DNA of 64,000 bases. Origin: Flammulina velutipes. Its lineage: Eukaryota > Basidiomycota > Agaricomycetes > Agaricales > Physalacriaceae. Shown here piece by piece: positions 1-10,299 of the stretch (positions are counted from its first letter, which is position 1; each line of letters begins with the position of its first letter). The notes beneath the pieces are model-generated. The model ran no database searches. It saw nothing but the letters and a program-made list of their open reading frames with translations, and was not told where the DNA came from. Where the stretch lies: the NCBI GenBank assembly GCA_011800155.1, contig CM022376.1, positions 1,488,001 through 1,552,000 on the forward strand, written 5' to 3'. A program made the translations under genes and the position numbers.

Positions 1-243
1 TCAGCGCAGAACTTGCCTCTGGTGGTGCGGCAGCTGTGTTTGTTATCAGATTGGTACGCGTCAGTGTTTTCGAAGACGGCGAGGGATACGCAGCGGGAAG
101 AGGTTCGGACGAACTGGCAGGAGAGGCTGTTGGCTATTGGCAGGTTCAAAGCGCAGCATTTGGGCAAGATGGCCCACGATGCCTCACCTAATGAGGGTAT
201 AATGGGACAGCAACATATTAGGGACTTTACGAATGGATTTTAG
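1..243 (+). CDS. 3' end of an unidentified gene (5' cut by window edge)
   Basis: An open frame runs from the first base to a TAG at 241-243, giving about 80 C-terminal residues with no internal stop. The segment is charged and likely helical, rich in Arg, Lys, Gln and Glu (for example the stretch RTNWQERLLAIGRFKAQHL). I do not recognise the family. Support for it being real is the helical, amphipathic composition. In addition, the DNA around its stop and 3' flank (about 215-335) reappears at 28.06-28.17 kb next to the second APH copy, showing it was the natural neighbour of APH-1. The two genes are convergent, with stops about 95 bp apart. Function unknown. Confidence 0.5.
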   Translation, partial: SAQNLPLVVRQLCLLSDWYASVFSKTARDTQREEVRTNWQERLLAIGRFKAQHLGKMAHDASPNEGIMGQQHIRDFTNGF

Positions 244-338
244 TTTACGATTTGGTGGAGATATTGTAGTTGCTGGGGGGAGTACATTTGTATGGTAACT
301 TACTACGTGGCGCGTAAAAATGCATGATCGGGTATCCT

Positions 339-1217
339 TCAGCGCCGGTCGAAAGCTCTCGACATGTCGTTATACCAAGAATATTGCTTGTGGTACCACC
401 CGCACATCAACGGAATCAAAGTCACCCAGTCTTTCTCCGATTGTATATTTCCAGACTTCCAACCCCACTCAGACTGCATACTCGCTACCACAAACTCGAA
501 CCAAGGCGGCCAGAATCCGCTCATCCCAAAACTAAGAAGCCAAAGTGTGCCATCCTCTCCAACGATGAAATTTTGCGGACAGATATCCATATGACAAAAC
601 ACTAGCGGCTCTGAATCGTCGAACGCCACATCCGCATAGCTCGTATCCGGATTCTCTGGCACGTCGCACCCCATCCTACGAAGCATCGCATTGTCCTGCT
701 TGTGCGTCGCAGCGGCTATGGCAACACACTGATCGAAACATTCGCGCAAAGCGGCGTAGGAGTCAAATGGACCTCGAGATGAGCGCATCGCCCCCCATAC
801 CGGGGAATCCGATAGTTTGGCCACGGTGCCTTCACCAAGCGGGCCAGGGATGGATGAACGAGGGTGGCTTATTGCGTGAAGCTGTTGAATGTAGGAGCGG
901 ATTCTGAGGGCCATCTTCACGCGATCGGGCCACGACAAAGTAGGCCAGACCTCAGTCAGGGGGGTTCCCGGTATGTATTCCATGGCGTATTCGCACCCTT
1001 CGAGAACCCTACGGACATGAGGGACTGGGATGGAGGTCTGTTCTGAAACCAACTGAAGCGTCCTAGCTTCTGAACTACGACAGAAAGGTTTGAACACGGT
1101 GTTTTCTGTAAGGTGATAAACCTTCCGGATGCCAACTTTCGGATCGTGAATTACGGGTGGCAAGGAGGCGAAGCGTTGGCGGAATTTTTCGTTTGACCAA
1201 TCATCCACGTCGGAAGG
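339..1217 (-). CDS. APH/choline-kinase-like phosphotransferase (APH-1), probable pseudokinase
   Basis: This is the main exon (about 292 codons) of an aminoglycoside-phosphotransferase-fold protein, a family expanded in mushrooms. Visible are a Brenner-type catalytic motif, CHMDICPQN, about 70 residues from the end, and the typical following segment ending SGFWPPWFEF. The Mg-binding Asp expected in the next strand (usually LLDFG or IDW) is Ser here (LLSFG), so catalysis is doubtful. The exon opens after a ctag acceptor at 1218-1221 with codons PSDVDDW. The first in-frame start would be a GTG, so a 5' exon upstream is required. A candidate ATG on the minus strand lies near 1330 but I could not join it in frame. 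A broken inverted copy sits at 27.2 kb. The biological substrate is unknown. Confidence 0.75.
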   Translation of the reverse strand, partial: PSDVDDWSNEKFRQRFASLPPVIHDPKVGIRKVYHLTENTVFKPFCRSSEARTLQLVSEQTSIPVPHVRRVLEGCEYAMEYIPGTPLTEVWPTLSWPDRVKMALRIRSYIQQLHAISHPRSSIPGPLGEGTVAKLSDSPVWGAMRSSRGPFDSYAALRECFDQCVAIAAATHKQDNAMLRRMGCDVPENPDTSYADVAFDDSEPLVFCHMDICPQNFIVGEDGTLWLLSFGMSGFWPPWFEFVVASMQSEWGWKSGNIQSEKDWVTLIPLMCGWYHKQYSWYNDMSRAFDRR

Positions 1218-2441
1218 CTAGAATAAGATTTAACTGACAGACTTATGCATGCAAGGCAAGACGGCTTACACTGTGCGTTGCGGATGCAGGTATTACAACG
1301 ACTGTAACAAGCTCCTGATAGAGATCCCATGAGAGAAGACCTGGAGGACTAAGATGATATCATGAGTTTCGATTTGAACAAATAAATGAGTCCTGTACTT
1401 TGCGTTCATAATGTCCATCAACGTTAAGCTCAAGTCGCATCGTATTCCTTCTTTAGGCTGATATGATCTGAATCAGGGAGACATCATATAGTTCTCACGG
1501 TTTGAATCATCGACTTTCTTAGAGGAAGTGAGCCAGCAAAGCAACAATTGTTCCAATGGCTTTTGTAGAGTCATCAACGAACCTGCAATCAGCGCCACAT
1601 GCTCTGCCGAAGGCATAATGGCAAATCCCGGCCAGTTCCGAATCCTGGCTATGAAACATACCATCAACTTTATTCGTCCTATGCCCGCCACTACCCTCCA
1701 CTGCCATGGATTTGACTTAGATTTGTCGAAATAACGCGACTTAGGAAATGCCTCGTGCACTGGAAGTCCAATGTTGATGCCGAGGATCCGAGCCAAGCAT
1801 GACAGTCTCGTATTCCATATTTCCCGGCGTATCCGACCTGCTTTTGGAAGTTTTTCCATGGGCTCCGTTGTCGATTCAATGCATTCAAGCAAATGCAAGT
1901 GGATATCTCGTGTATAAGATTACAGGTATCGTTTCATCGAGCGTTCTCGTCCTATTAATAATGGCCAAGTCAGAATCAGTCAAGGGCATTTGGCTAAACG
2001 GAGAATCAGTTACTCTGTATTACAGAAAGGCCTCAGACTATCGTTCATCGGTTCCACTTCGACCAGATTGTGGCCTCTCTAGGTAGGATATGCACTAAGT
2101 GTCAAAACGGGAAGAAAATCACGAGAAAATGCCACACAGGGAATAGATTCCGTGCTCTTCATTCTTCAATAGTGAGCACCCACTCTCCCTATGACCTACG
2201 GAGCAAATGAGCACTAATCTTCGCTACATAGATGGGGTTGTCGGTTCCATGATGTTACTCTTCGAAGGTCAGGGACATGAGGCGCAAGCTGCTTCCTCGC
2301 AGCAGCATCGCTTCAGCGATGTTTCCGAAAGGGATATCATCAAAGGTCTCGTTCTCGTTAGCCGTGGCGCTTCATATATAAGATCCCTCAGTACGCATAG
2401 TCCAGCATCCTTTTCTTTCCCAGTCTTTTTTCTTATTGACC
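1218..2441. other. intergenic: APH-1 5' region and membrane-protein promoter
   Basis: About 1.2 kb without a supported gene. It must hold the missing first exon of APH-1. From about 2055 onward it is the left copy of a tandem duplication: the same sequence, diverged, lies at 5477-5918 ahead of the second membrane-protein gene. A TATA-like tcatatataag sits at 2373-2383, about 60 bp before the ATG at 2442. An open frame of 141 codons on the minus strand (1473-1898) has no family signal. Confidence 0.5.
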
Positions 2442-4949
2442 ATGCGGCTTTTTCTTTTTCTCTTCGCGTATGGTCTAACCGTTGTGGTTGCTCAACAACC
2501 TGCAGATTTATTTGACGCCTTCCAGGTGTTTGTTGAAAGGTGCGCGCAGCTTGAAGCCACATCCTATATAACTAATACCCCGCAATTGAAGTCTAGTCAC
2601 GGCGCCTGTCACCCCATTTTCGCCCAGGAATTCCCTCCTAGCAGATAACTGTGTTGCTCGAGTTAATATGATGATGAGTGGGTACAAAGGTTTGAGCTAC
2701 ATAACAAGTTAACAACAAGAATAGCTCTGGATGGCATCGAGAACAACACGGGTGCGTCATTTATGGAGGTGTGAGTACTCGAACTAAGAGACGGTTCTCC
2801 GAATAGAATTCCTCTATGGCGTACCCAACGGAGTCTTCCAAACTAACACGACGCAGCTTATCGGGTTCCCTGTCAAGGCGACTGTCGAGTCACTTTCCAT
2901 CCACCAATCCATCGTTTCCGCCGCGGTAGTCTTCTCGTTGTATTACTCAACAATAGATGTCGCTCTTCCCGTCATCGTAGACATTTGGTTACGCTTCAAC
3001 GATGATTTGCGTATCGAGGCTTACGACTTAAGCGCTCGGCGATGGGACCGCGCTTTCGCGTCTCTGAACCCTGCGCTTACTATACAAATCACAAGCGAGA
3101 TGGGCTTAGGCGACTCGAATACGACGGCCCTTGCGGCGAGAGCTGCAACAGATGTGTGCAGAGCTGCTACTGAGCATTGTGTTGGAGATAATGAGCAATA
3201 TCCTTCGTAAGCACCTTCATCAACTGCAGGAATCAGATACCTAACAGGGCAGATAGATATGATGGATGCTTTGACCAACTTTCGAAGCTTGATTTCTCAG
3301 AAGACTTCAATCTTTGCAGGTAAGGCATCTCTCTACACATTATTCCCCAGCTTATCGTGATAGGTACATGCACAAGGACATGGTGCCTTTCAGACCCGAT
3401 GTGCATTGCCCAAGTCTCGGACCCAGTGGAGGAATTACCTGTGGTAAGCCGTAGTTCTGCGCTGAGGTCGGAGCTGATGTTTGCCATCCTGATAGCCCAG
3501 CATCCTTACGTTGCTGCAATATCGGCCTTCCCATTTCCTGGCAGTTTTGTTTCAGTAAACGTAACCGCAGACGGAACGGACGGGCTATCAGAGGAGACAA
3601 TGATTGAACTCATCAAGATAAACATGCTCCAGGTTTATCCCACGACGGTCTCATCTGTGAGCCATCTTATGATAACCACCAACTCGTCATTGACCCACTC
3701 GATAGTATGCGATTTCGACGTTCCTATACTTCCTGTTACTCTACGTATCAGGTCGAGTGGTAGAGATGGCATTCATGCGTTACTCTAAGGTCTTTCCTGC
3801 TTTGACCTTCGAAAACAGGAGGAATACGGTTACTTGTAGGTGTCTTTAATTTCTTGGTTTGCCCGTCTGACTGATGTATCCAGATGCGATGAATTCGTTC
3901 TACACAACTGTGGCGCTAGTTCTGCAGGTCGTGGCATCTCCTGTTTTGGCTGAGATGTACACGGTAGCGCGCATGGAAGAGCTTCGTCTTGCAGCGGTGG
4001 TTGTATCCGGATTGTGTACGTGTTTCTTCGCATAAACATTACACCCTTTCCTGATTGCTTGTAGATTTGTACGAGCTGATCTATCGGCCTAGCATGCGCT
4101 GGCCGCTCCTCGTTCATCACTTTTGCGTGAGTTAACTCATACGGTGTAACACAAATGAGAGGCTTACTGTTGTTTAGACATTGTTCGCCATCATCTTTCT
4201 ACAAATTGCTCTGCAAATGTCCAAGAACCCTGCCATTCTTGTAGCAGGATCGATTTGGCTGTTCCAAGCTACCACGGAGCAAACCGTGTTTGTTTCTCTA
4301 CTTTTATACCGACTTCGGTATTCCAAGAAGGTGGTCCAGCGGAATCTCAAGTTCGCAGCCATACAAAGCTTGTAAGCGTTCATTTGCATATTGGTCAGTA
4401 TACCTCTCTAACACTCGCTAGCCTGTGCAAGATGGGTTTCGCAATATACCTGCTGGTGTGGTGGGGATTGAAACTGGCGAAGTATCATAAACAGATCGAT
4501 GTGGCGTTGAGCGTAATGCTGGTGGTGATCGTGTCGTTGTTGATGGCTACTCAGATGTGAGTTATGTTCCTTTTGAACTTTCAATTCGAGCTAAGCCTTT
4601 CCCTCACAGTTATGGGTCTTGGGCCGTATGGTGTATCGCTGTGAACATGGACAAGAAGAAGCCGAACGAACCAGTAAAAGACTCATTTGCAGTTGATTCA
4701 GAGGCCGGCCTGAAGCTAGGGACACCAACAATCAATATACAGAGGGTGGAAGCTGAATCCCCTACGAGCACGGTGGTGCCCTTCCTCGTTGGCAGGGACG
4801 GTTCACACTTAAATCCGCACGAGGACTCGCTAGGAAGCTCGGTCGAGGGAATAAAGTCCAGAGACTCTGTTCCAATGTTTGGGAGTAGCGAGGAAACACG
4901 GTTGGGGACGGAGAGGATGAGCTGCAATGGAGGAGAATTGCCGATGTAG
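2442..4949 (+). CDS. Multi-pass membrane protein with secreted Cys-rich N-part, tandem copy 1
   Basis: A gene of about ten exons recovered by splicing. It starts MRLFLFLFAYGLTVVVAQQP, a signal peptide. It continues with an extracellular part containing N-glycosylation sites and a Cys motif RPDVHCPSLGPSGGITC. This is followed by several hydrophobic segments (YAISTFLYFLLLYVSG; TLFAIIFLQIALQM; GFAIYLLVWWGL; LSVMLVVIVSLLMA; YGSWAVWCIAV) and an acidic, Ser-rich cytosolic tail of about 100 residues. Introns are 50-65 bp; for example the first runs from about 2538 to 2591 (aag acceptor) and the last ends in ctcacag near 4609. The HHFCTLFAIIF region weakly resembles TLC-type proteins, which I do not claim. 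I know similar HCP..GP.GG proteins only as uncharacterised basidiomycete proteins. It is intact and about 80-85% identical to copy 2. Confidence 0.7.
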
Positions 4950-5918
4950 ATGACTTGGACTTATCTTTGAATAGTACTTACATCCGTTCCTTTCCGTGAT
5001 AGACGATATAGACGATATCCTTTGACCATGCAATGGGAGGGCAACTGGCAAAATCTACTGTTACACAGTGTACTCGTCGAAATGTTGAGTCAAACAACTT
5101 ACCAGGATTTACATATCCTGGGTGACCGTGAGTACCCGTCGCGCAAGAAAATCATTAATCCCATACCCTACATCGATCTCAAAACTTATAGCCTGTGGGA
5201 AAAGCGCTGAGCTAGCTACTTAGGTTGATAATGTGAACCTTGTCAAACGCAGCGTACAAGAGAAAGGCCGGCTATCCCGGGCCGCAAGTAAGCAAACGTG
5301 GGAATTTTGCCCTCGCTTTGCCCCATGAACTTGTTAGGGCCTGTATCATTGGAAGGAATAGCGGCCTGCCTAGACTGGACGGCAATCCAATAGACGTAGT
5401 ATCACTTACTCTGTACTAGAGAGGCTTCAGGATATCTACATCATGATCAAGCTTCGACTCGCGTTCAATTTACTGCGACCAGACTGTGGCAACTCTGGGT
5501 ACTTCGGATATACAAGAAGTGTTCAAACGGGATGGAAGATCACTCGGAAATGGCACAGGAAATAGACTCCGCACTCTGACTTTCCGTGGTGAGCGACCAC
5601 TTTCCCTACGATCTTCCCAGTCGGGGCAGGCGCTACATAGATGGGGTTTCCGGCTCCATGTCACTCTCTGTCACTCGCTAAGCAGCATCGCCTCAGTAAC
5701 GTTTTCGAAAGGGATATCCAACACAGTCTCATGATCGGACAACGCCGGGTGAGGTCTCCGCGTCATGGGCGGTTGTTTGAATGAGCGCTGATATCGCTGA
5801 TACGCCGCCGAAGATCTCTCAGGCCGAAGACCTTGTCCTCCGTCATGTATAAGTGCCCGTAGTACGTATAGTTCATCATTCTTTTCTTTTCTTTCCCAAC
5901 TTTTATTTCTTCTTGACC
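4950..5918. other. intergenic between tandem copies: Kelch 3' remnant plus promoter copy
   Basis: The left part (4950-5167) matches the 3' flank of copy 2 (8472-8750). Then comes a remnant of the Kelch gene 3' end (listed separately), and from 5477 the duplicated promoter of the second membrane-protein gene. A TATA-like tgtataag is at 5846-5853, 66 bp before the ATG at 5919. Confidence 0.7.
5168..5345 (-). pseudogene. remnant of the Kelch gene 3' end
   Basis: About 180 bp align with the last exon of the Kelch gene (8751-8945). Both start ctaca(t)cgatctc and share the blocks cctgtgg.aaaa.gctgagc, ttgataatgtgaacct.gtcaaacgcag, ggccggctatcc and agtaagca.acgtggg. Relative to the intact exon it has lost the codons around GGYNGVTAFDE (a deletion of about 30 bp) and carries other indels, so no frame remains. 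It marks the right edge of the left-hand duplication unit and shows that the unit extended past the membrane-protein gene into its convergent neighbour. Confidence 0.8.
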
Positions 5919-8471
5919 ATGCGGCTTTTTCTTTTCTTCTTCACGTATGGTCTAACCATTGTGGTTGCTCATCAACCTGCAGATTTATTTGATGCCTTCC
6001 AGGCCTTTGTTCAGAGGTGTGTGCAGCTCGAAGTCCCGTTATACCCAACTAATCATCCCCCAATTGAAGCCTAGTCAAAGCGTCTGTCACTCCGTTCTCG
6101 CCCAACAATTCTATCCTAGCAGATAATTGTGTTGGTCGTATCAACATGATGATGAGTATGTACAGAAACTTGATTGAAGGATACATGCTAACAACGTCAA
6201 TAGCCCTGGATGGCATCGAGAGCAACACCGGTGCGTTATTCATAAGCGCATAGATACTCGAACTAATACATAGTTCTCCAAACAGAATACCTCTATGGCG
6301 TACCAAATGCATTATTCCATTCTAACGCAACACAGCTCGTCGGATTCCCCGTCAATGCGACTGTCGAGTCACTTTCCATCCAACAATCCATCGTTTCCGC
6401 CGCGGTGGTCTTCTCGTTGTACCACTCAACAATAGCTGTTGCTATTCCGGTCATCGTAGACGTTTGGTTACGCTTCAACGATGATTTGCGTATCGAGGCT
6501 TACGACTTAAGCGCTCGGCGATGGGACCGCGCTTTCGCGTTTCTGAAACCTGCGCTCACTATGCGAATCACAAGGGAGATGGACCTAATGGACGATCCCA
6601 ACACGACGGCCATTGCGGTGAGGGCGGCGACGGACGTATGCAGAGCTGCTACTGAGCATTGTTCGGGGGTTAATGAACAATATCCTTCGTAAGCACCTTC
6701 ATCAACTTCGGGAATCAGATATCTAACAGGTCGAATAGATATGATGAATGCTTTGACCAACTTTCGAAGCTTGATTTCTCGGAAGATACCAATCTATGCA
6801 GGTAAGGCTTCTGCCGACATATGTTCCCCCAAAGCTTATCGTGATAGGTACATGCACAAGGACATGGTACCTTTCAGACCCGATGTGCATTGCCCAAGTC
6901 TCGGTCCCAGTGGAGGAATTACCTGTGGTAAGCCGGGTGTCTGTCATTCACGTCGGAGCTGATGTTTACTATCCCAATAGCTCAACAGCCATACGTCGCT
7001 GCAACGACGGCCTTCCCGTTCCCAGGAAGTCTTGTTTCCGCCAACGTAACTGCAGACGGCACGGACGGGCTATCAGAGGAGACGATGATTGAGCTCATCA
7101 AGATCAATATGCTCCAGGTTTATCCCACGACGGTCTCATCTGTGAGCCATCTTTCCATAATCACAATCACCGACTCATCATTGACCCGCTCATTGATAGT
7201 ATGCGATTTCGACGTTCCTATACTTCCTGTTACTCTACGTATCGGGCCGAGTGGTAGAGATGGCATTCATGCGTTACTCCAAGGTCTTTCGTGCTTTGAC
7301 CTTTGAGAACAGGAGGAATACGGTTACTTGTCGGTATCTTCGCCTTATTGTTTACCCGTCTGACTGATGTATCCAGATGCGATGAATTCAGTCTACACAA
7401 CTGTGGCGCTAGTTCTGCAGCTCGTAGCATCTCCGATGTTGGCTGAGAAGTATACTGTGACACGCATGGAAGGAGTCCGTCTTGCGGCGATGATCGTATC
7501 CGCTTTGTGTACGTTCTCCTCACCTAAGGACTACCATAGCATTTCCTGATGCATTGCCTGCCAATAGATTTATACGAGTTGATTTATCGGCCTAGCATGC
7601 GCTGGCCTCTCCTCATTCATCACTTTTGCGTACGTTACCCCAAGCGGTCTAACATAAACGAGAGGCTCACTGTTGTCCAGACATTGTTTGCTATCATCTT
7701 TCTACAAATTTCTCTGCAGATGTCCAAGAACCCTGCCATCCTTGCGGCGGGATCTATTTGGCTATTCCAAGCTACTACGGAGCAAACCGTGTTTATATCG
7801 CTGCTTTTATATCGACTTCGATTTCCAAAGAACGTGGTACAATGGAATCTCAAGTTCGCAGCCATTCAAAGCTTGTAAGAGCTCATTTTTCAAGTTGGTC
7901 AATATGCCTTACGAATGCTTTGACGCTAGCTTCTTCAAGATTGGGTTCGCAATATATTTGGTCGTGTGGTGGGGCATGAAGATGGCCAAGTATCACAAAC
8001 AGATCGATGTGGCGTTGAGCGTAATGCTGGTGTTGATTGTGACGCTGTTAATGGCTACTCAAGTGTGAGTTCGGTACATTTCATCTCTTAACTCGAGCTA
8101 ATCTCTCTCACAGTTACGGGTCTTGGGCCGTATGGTGTATCGCCATAAACATGGACAGGAAGAATCCAAAAGAACCAGCGAAAGAATCGTTCGTGGTGGA
8201 CAGCGAAGCAGGCTTGAAGCTAGACGCACCAAACCTCAAAATACAGAGGGTGGAAACTGAATCTCTTATGAGCACACCTCACTTCGTCGTCGGCAGGGAG
8301 AGCTCGCATTTCAATCCATACGAGGACTCGCCAGGAAGCTCAGTTGAGGCGCTCGGTTTGCGGGACTCTGTGCCCGGTTTGAGGGACTCTGTTTCGATGT
8401 TTGGGAGTAGCGAGAGAACACGGTTGGGGACGGAGAGGATGAGTTATAATCGAGGAGAATTACCGATGTAA
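5919..8471 (+). CDS. Multi-pass membrane protein with secreted Cys-rich N-part, tandem copy 2
   Basis: Same exon plan as the gene at 2442. The signal peptide is MRLFLFFFTYGLTIVVAHQP. Exon 1 joins over an intron ending attgaag (about 6071) to read SLVKASVTPFSP, and further small exons lie at 6211-6236 and from about 6286. The extracellular part contains the same motif RPDVHCPSLGPSGGITC. Transmembrane segments follow, including TLFAIIFLQISLQM, GFAIYLVVWWGM and LSVMLVLIVTLLMA, and a hydrophilic Ser/Glu-rich tail ends at the TAA at 8469-8471. The tail contains a short internal duplication (GLRDSVPGLRDSVSMFG) absent from copy 1. All joins keep frame, so both copies look functional. It converges on the Kelch gene with 279 bp between stops. 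Function unknown. Confidence 0.7.
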
Positions 8472-8750
8472 GTAAATGGCTTGGACTTGGATTTAATATA
8501 GCATAGAACGCTGTAGTGTAGACACAATCCCGGTATAACTTGTCTACTGTGGACGATATAAACAAGATACTTTGACCGATGTTGCGGATGGCCTGTGATC
8601 ATGTCATCCGGCCAGACGGGTAGTTGCTCAACGTCGAAGTGGTAAGACAAATAGAAGAAATGGTCAAACAGTCTTGCCTTCTTACCAAGATTCATGTTGA
8701 CTGATCGTACACGCCGTCACGCAAAAAAAAAAGAATTGATCCCACCCATA

Positions 8751-10299
8751 CTATACATCGATCTCGAAACTTGTAACCTGTGGCAAAAATGCTGAGCCCG
8801 CTAGGTCGATTATGTGAACCTCATCAAACGCAGTCACTCCGTTGTATCCGCCGAAAAAGAAAAGCCGGCTGTCCGCGAGTAAGCAGACGTGGTAGCCCCG
8901 CTGGCTAGGCGCTTTGCCGCAAACTTGACGTTTTTCGTATTGCAAGTTGACTAGGAAATTGTCAGGGTTAGCATAGTAAGGAGAACAACGGCCTACCTAA
9001 GCTGAAGCACTTGATGTCCGAAAGGTATTCCGCGCCATCGTGTCCGCCTTGGATAAAGATGTACGTTCCGACCTGTGTGGCGGTATGAGATAATCGCTTG
9101 TAAGATTCGTTCTCGGGAAGGTCGATGAGAGTCCATTCACGGGTCTCTGTTCCAGGTGAGCACAATTATCGCCATGTCGCGAATACACTCACCAAGGTTC
9201 AGAAACCATATCTCGGAAAAGCAATCGGCACCGTCGCTACCTCCGACGATAACCATATGGTGGCCAGTCAGGTTGGCAGTGTGGTAGCCTCTCGGAGTAG
9301 GCTTCTTCTTGCCCCACGTCTGAACCTTGTCCCAGCGTAGTTTATCCATGTTGGCGACGTCCAAGGTCCAGACGTCGTTGAGTGCGGTCATTCCGTTTCC
9401 TCCACCGAACACCCATATCTTTTTCTGAAAGAGAACGGCGGTGTGTGCACGTCTTTGCGGTGGATTCTCGCCCTGTACTTTGGGACGCGACCATCTGCGT
9501 GTTGCTGTATCGAAGACATAGATTGAATCGTAGTAGATGCCACCCTGGCCACCGCCGTATACGATGAGTTTCTTGTCGACGAGGATGCAAGTATGGGCTC
9601 TTGACGCTGGCGGACCATCGCCGAGCGTTTCTGGATGCGACCACTGCATTGTTTCTACAAAATAAATGGTGAGAACGGGTAAAGAAGGATGCAAACGGGC
9701 CACACACCAATGTCAAAGCAATAGAGGTCTCCTGCAACATCCTTGTCATCACATCCACCGAATACCCAGGCAGTGTTATCGAGCATATTCACAGTGTGGC
9801 CTCGCATGTTGCGCTGCGGCATGACACCGTACACGGGTGCCCGACTCCAGTACATGATAGCACTCGGGGCGTCCTCGGCGTCCTTCTCGACAGGCAGACG
9901 CGGAGAGCTTCGTATCCGTGGGATGGCCGGGAGGCGATTCGGTCGGTTTTCCTTGCTTGCAGCCCCGACGGTTATCGCCGATGCATTCGATAGTGTTCTC
10001 CTCGACGTCTGGCTCCCGTTCAGGTTCTCAGTCGATGAGCGAGAGCTGAGGGACCTCGTAGATGATTTGCGCGATCCTCCAGCAGTCCTCGTCGACTTTG
10101 AAGGCGGTTGCAGCGCAGATGTTGAGGCCGATGGCGAGGCTGACGTTGGAGTTTCGAAATACGGCGAGCTGGGCGTCGATGGCGCAAATGGACCATCCTC
10201 GGGAACGTCGTTGAGGCTGCGTATCGAGGTCATATCGTCGTCGGTATCGTCGGTGGCAGCGAGCACGATGGACGGAGGAGGACGCGTAGCAAGACTCAT
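8751..10299 (-). CDS. Kelch-repeat protein
   Basis: Four exons read from splice sites. The first (10299 to about 9711) codes a start MSLATRPPPSIVL and a long Ser/Thr-rich disordered head, then the first blade (RGHTVNMLDNTAWVFGGCDD). Exon 2 (about 9656-9190) carries blades with the diagnostic double glycines: RAHTCILVDKKLIVYGGG, RAHTAVLFQKKIWVFGGG and RGYHTANLTGHHMVIVGGS. Exon 3 (about 9149-9000) has LSHTATQVGTYIFIQGG. The last exon (about 8952-8751) has RGYHVCLLADSRLFFFGGYNG and the stop. Six Kelch repeats suit one beta-propeller; the architecture resembles fungal polarity/Ras-pathway Kelch proteins (Tea1/Ral2 type), but orthology is not shown. The 3' end was copied into 5168-5345. Confidence 0.9.

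Noticed and set aside
1473..1898. 141-codon minus-strand frame
   Set aside because: Could be an upstream gene, but no motif, no splice support and no similarity to the APH neighbourhood copy.
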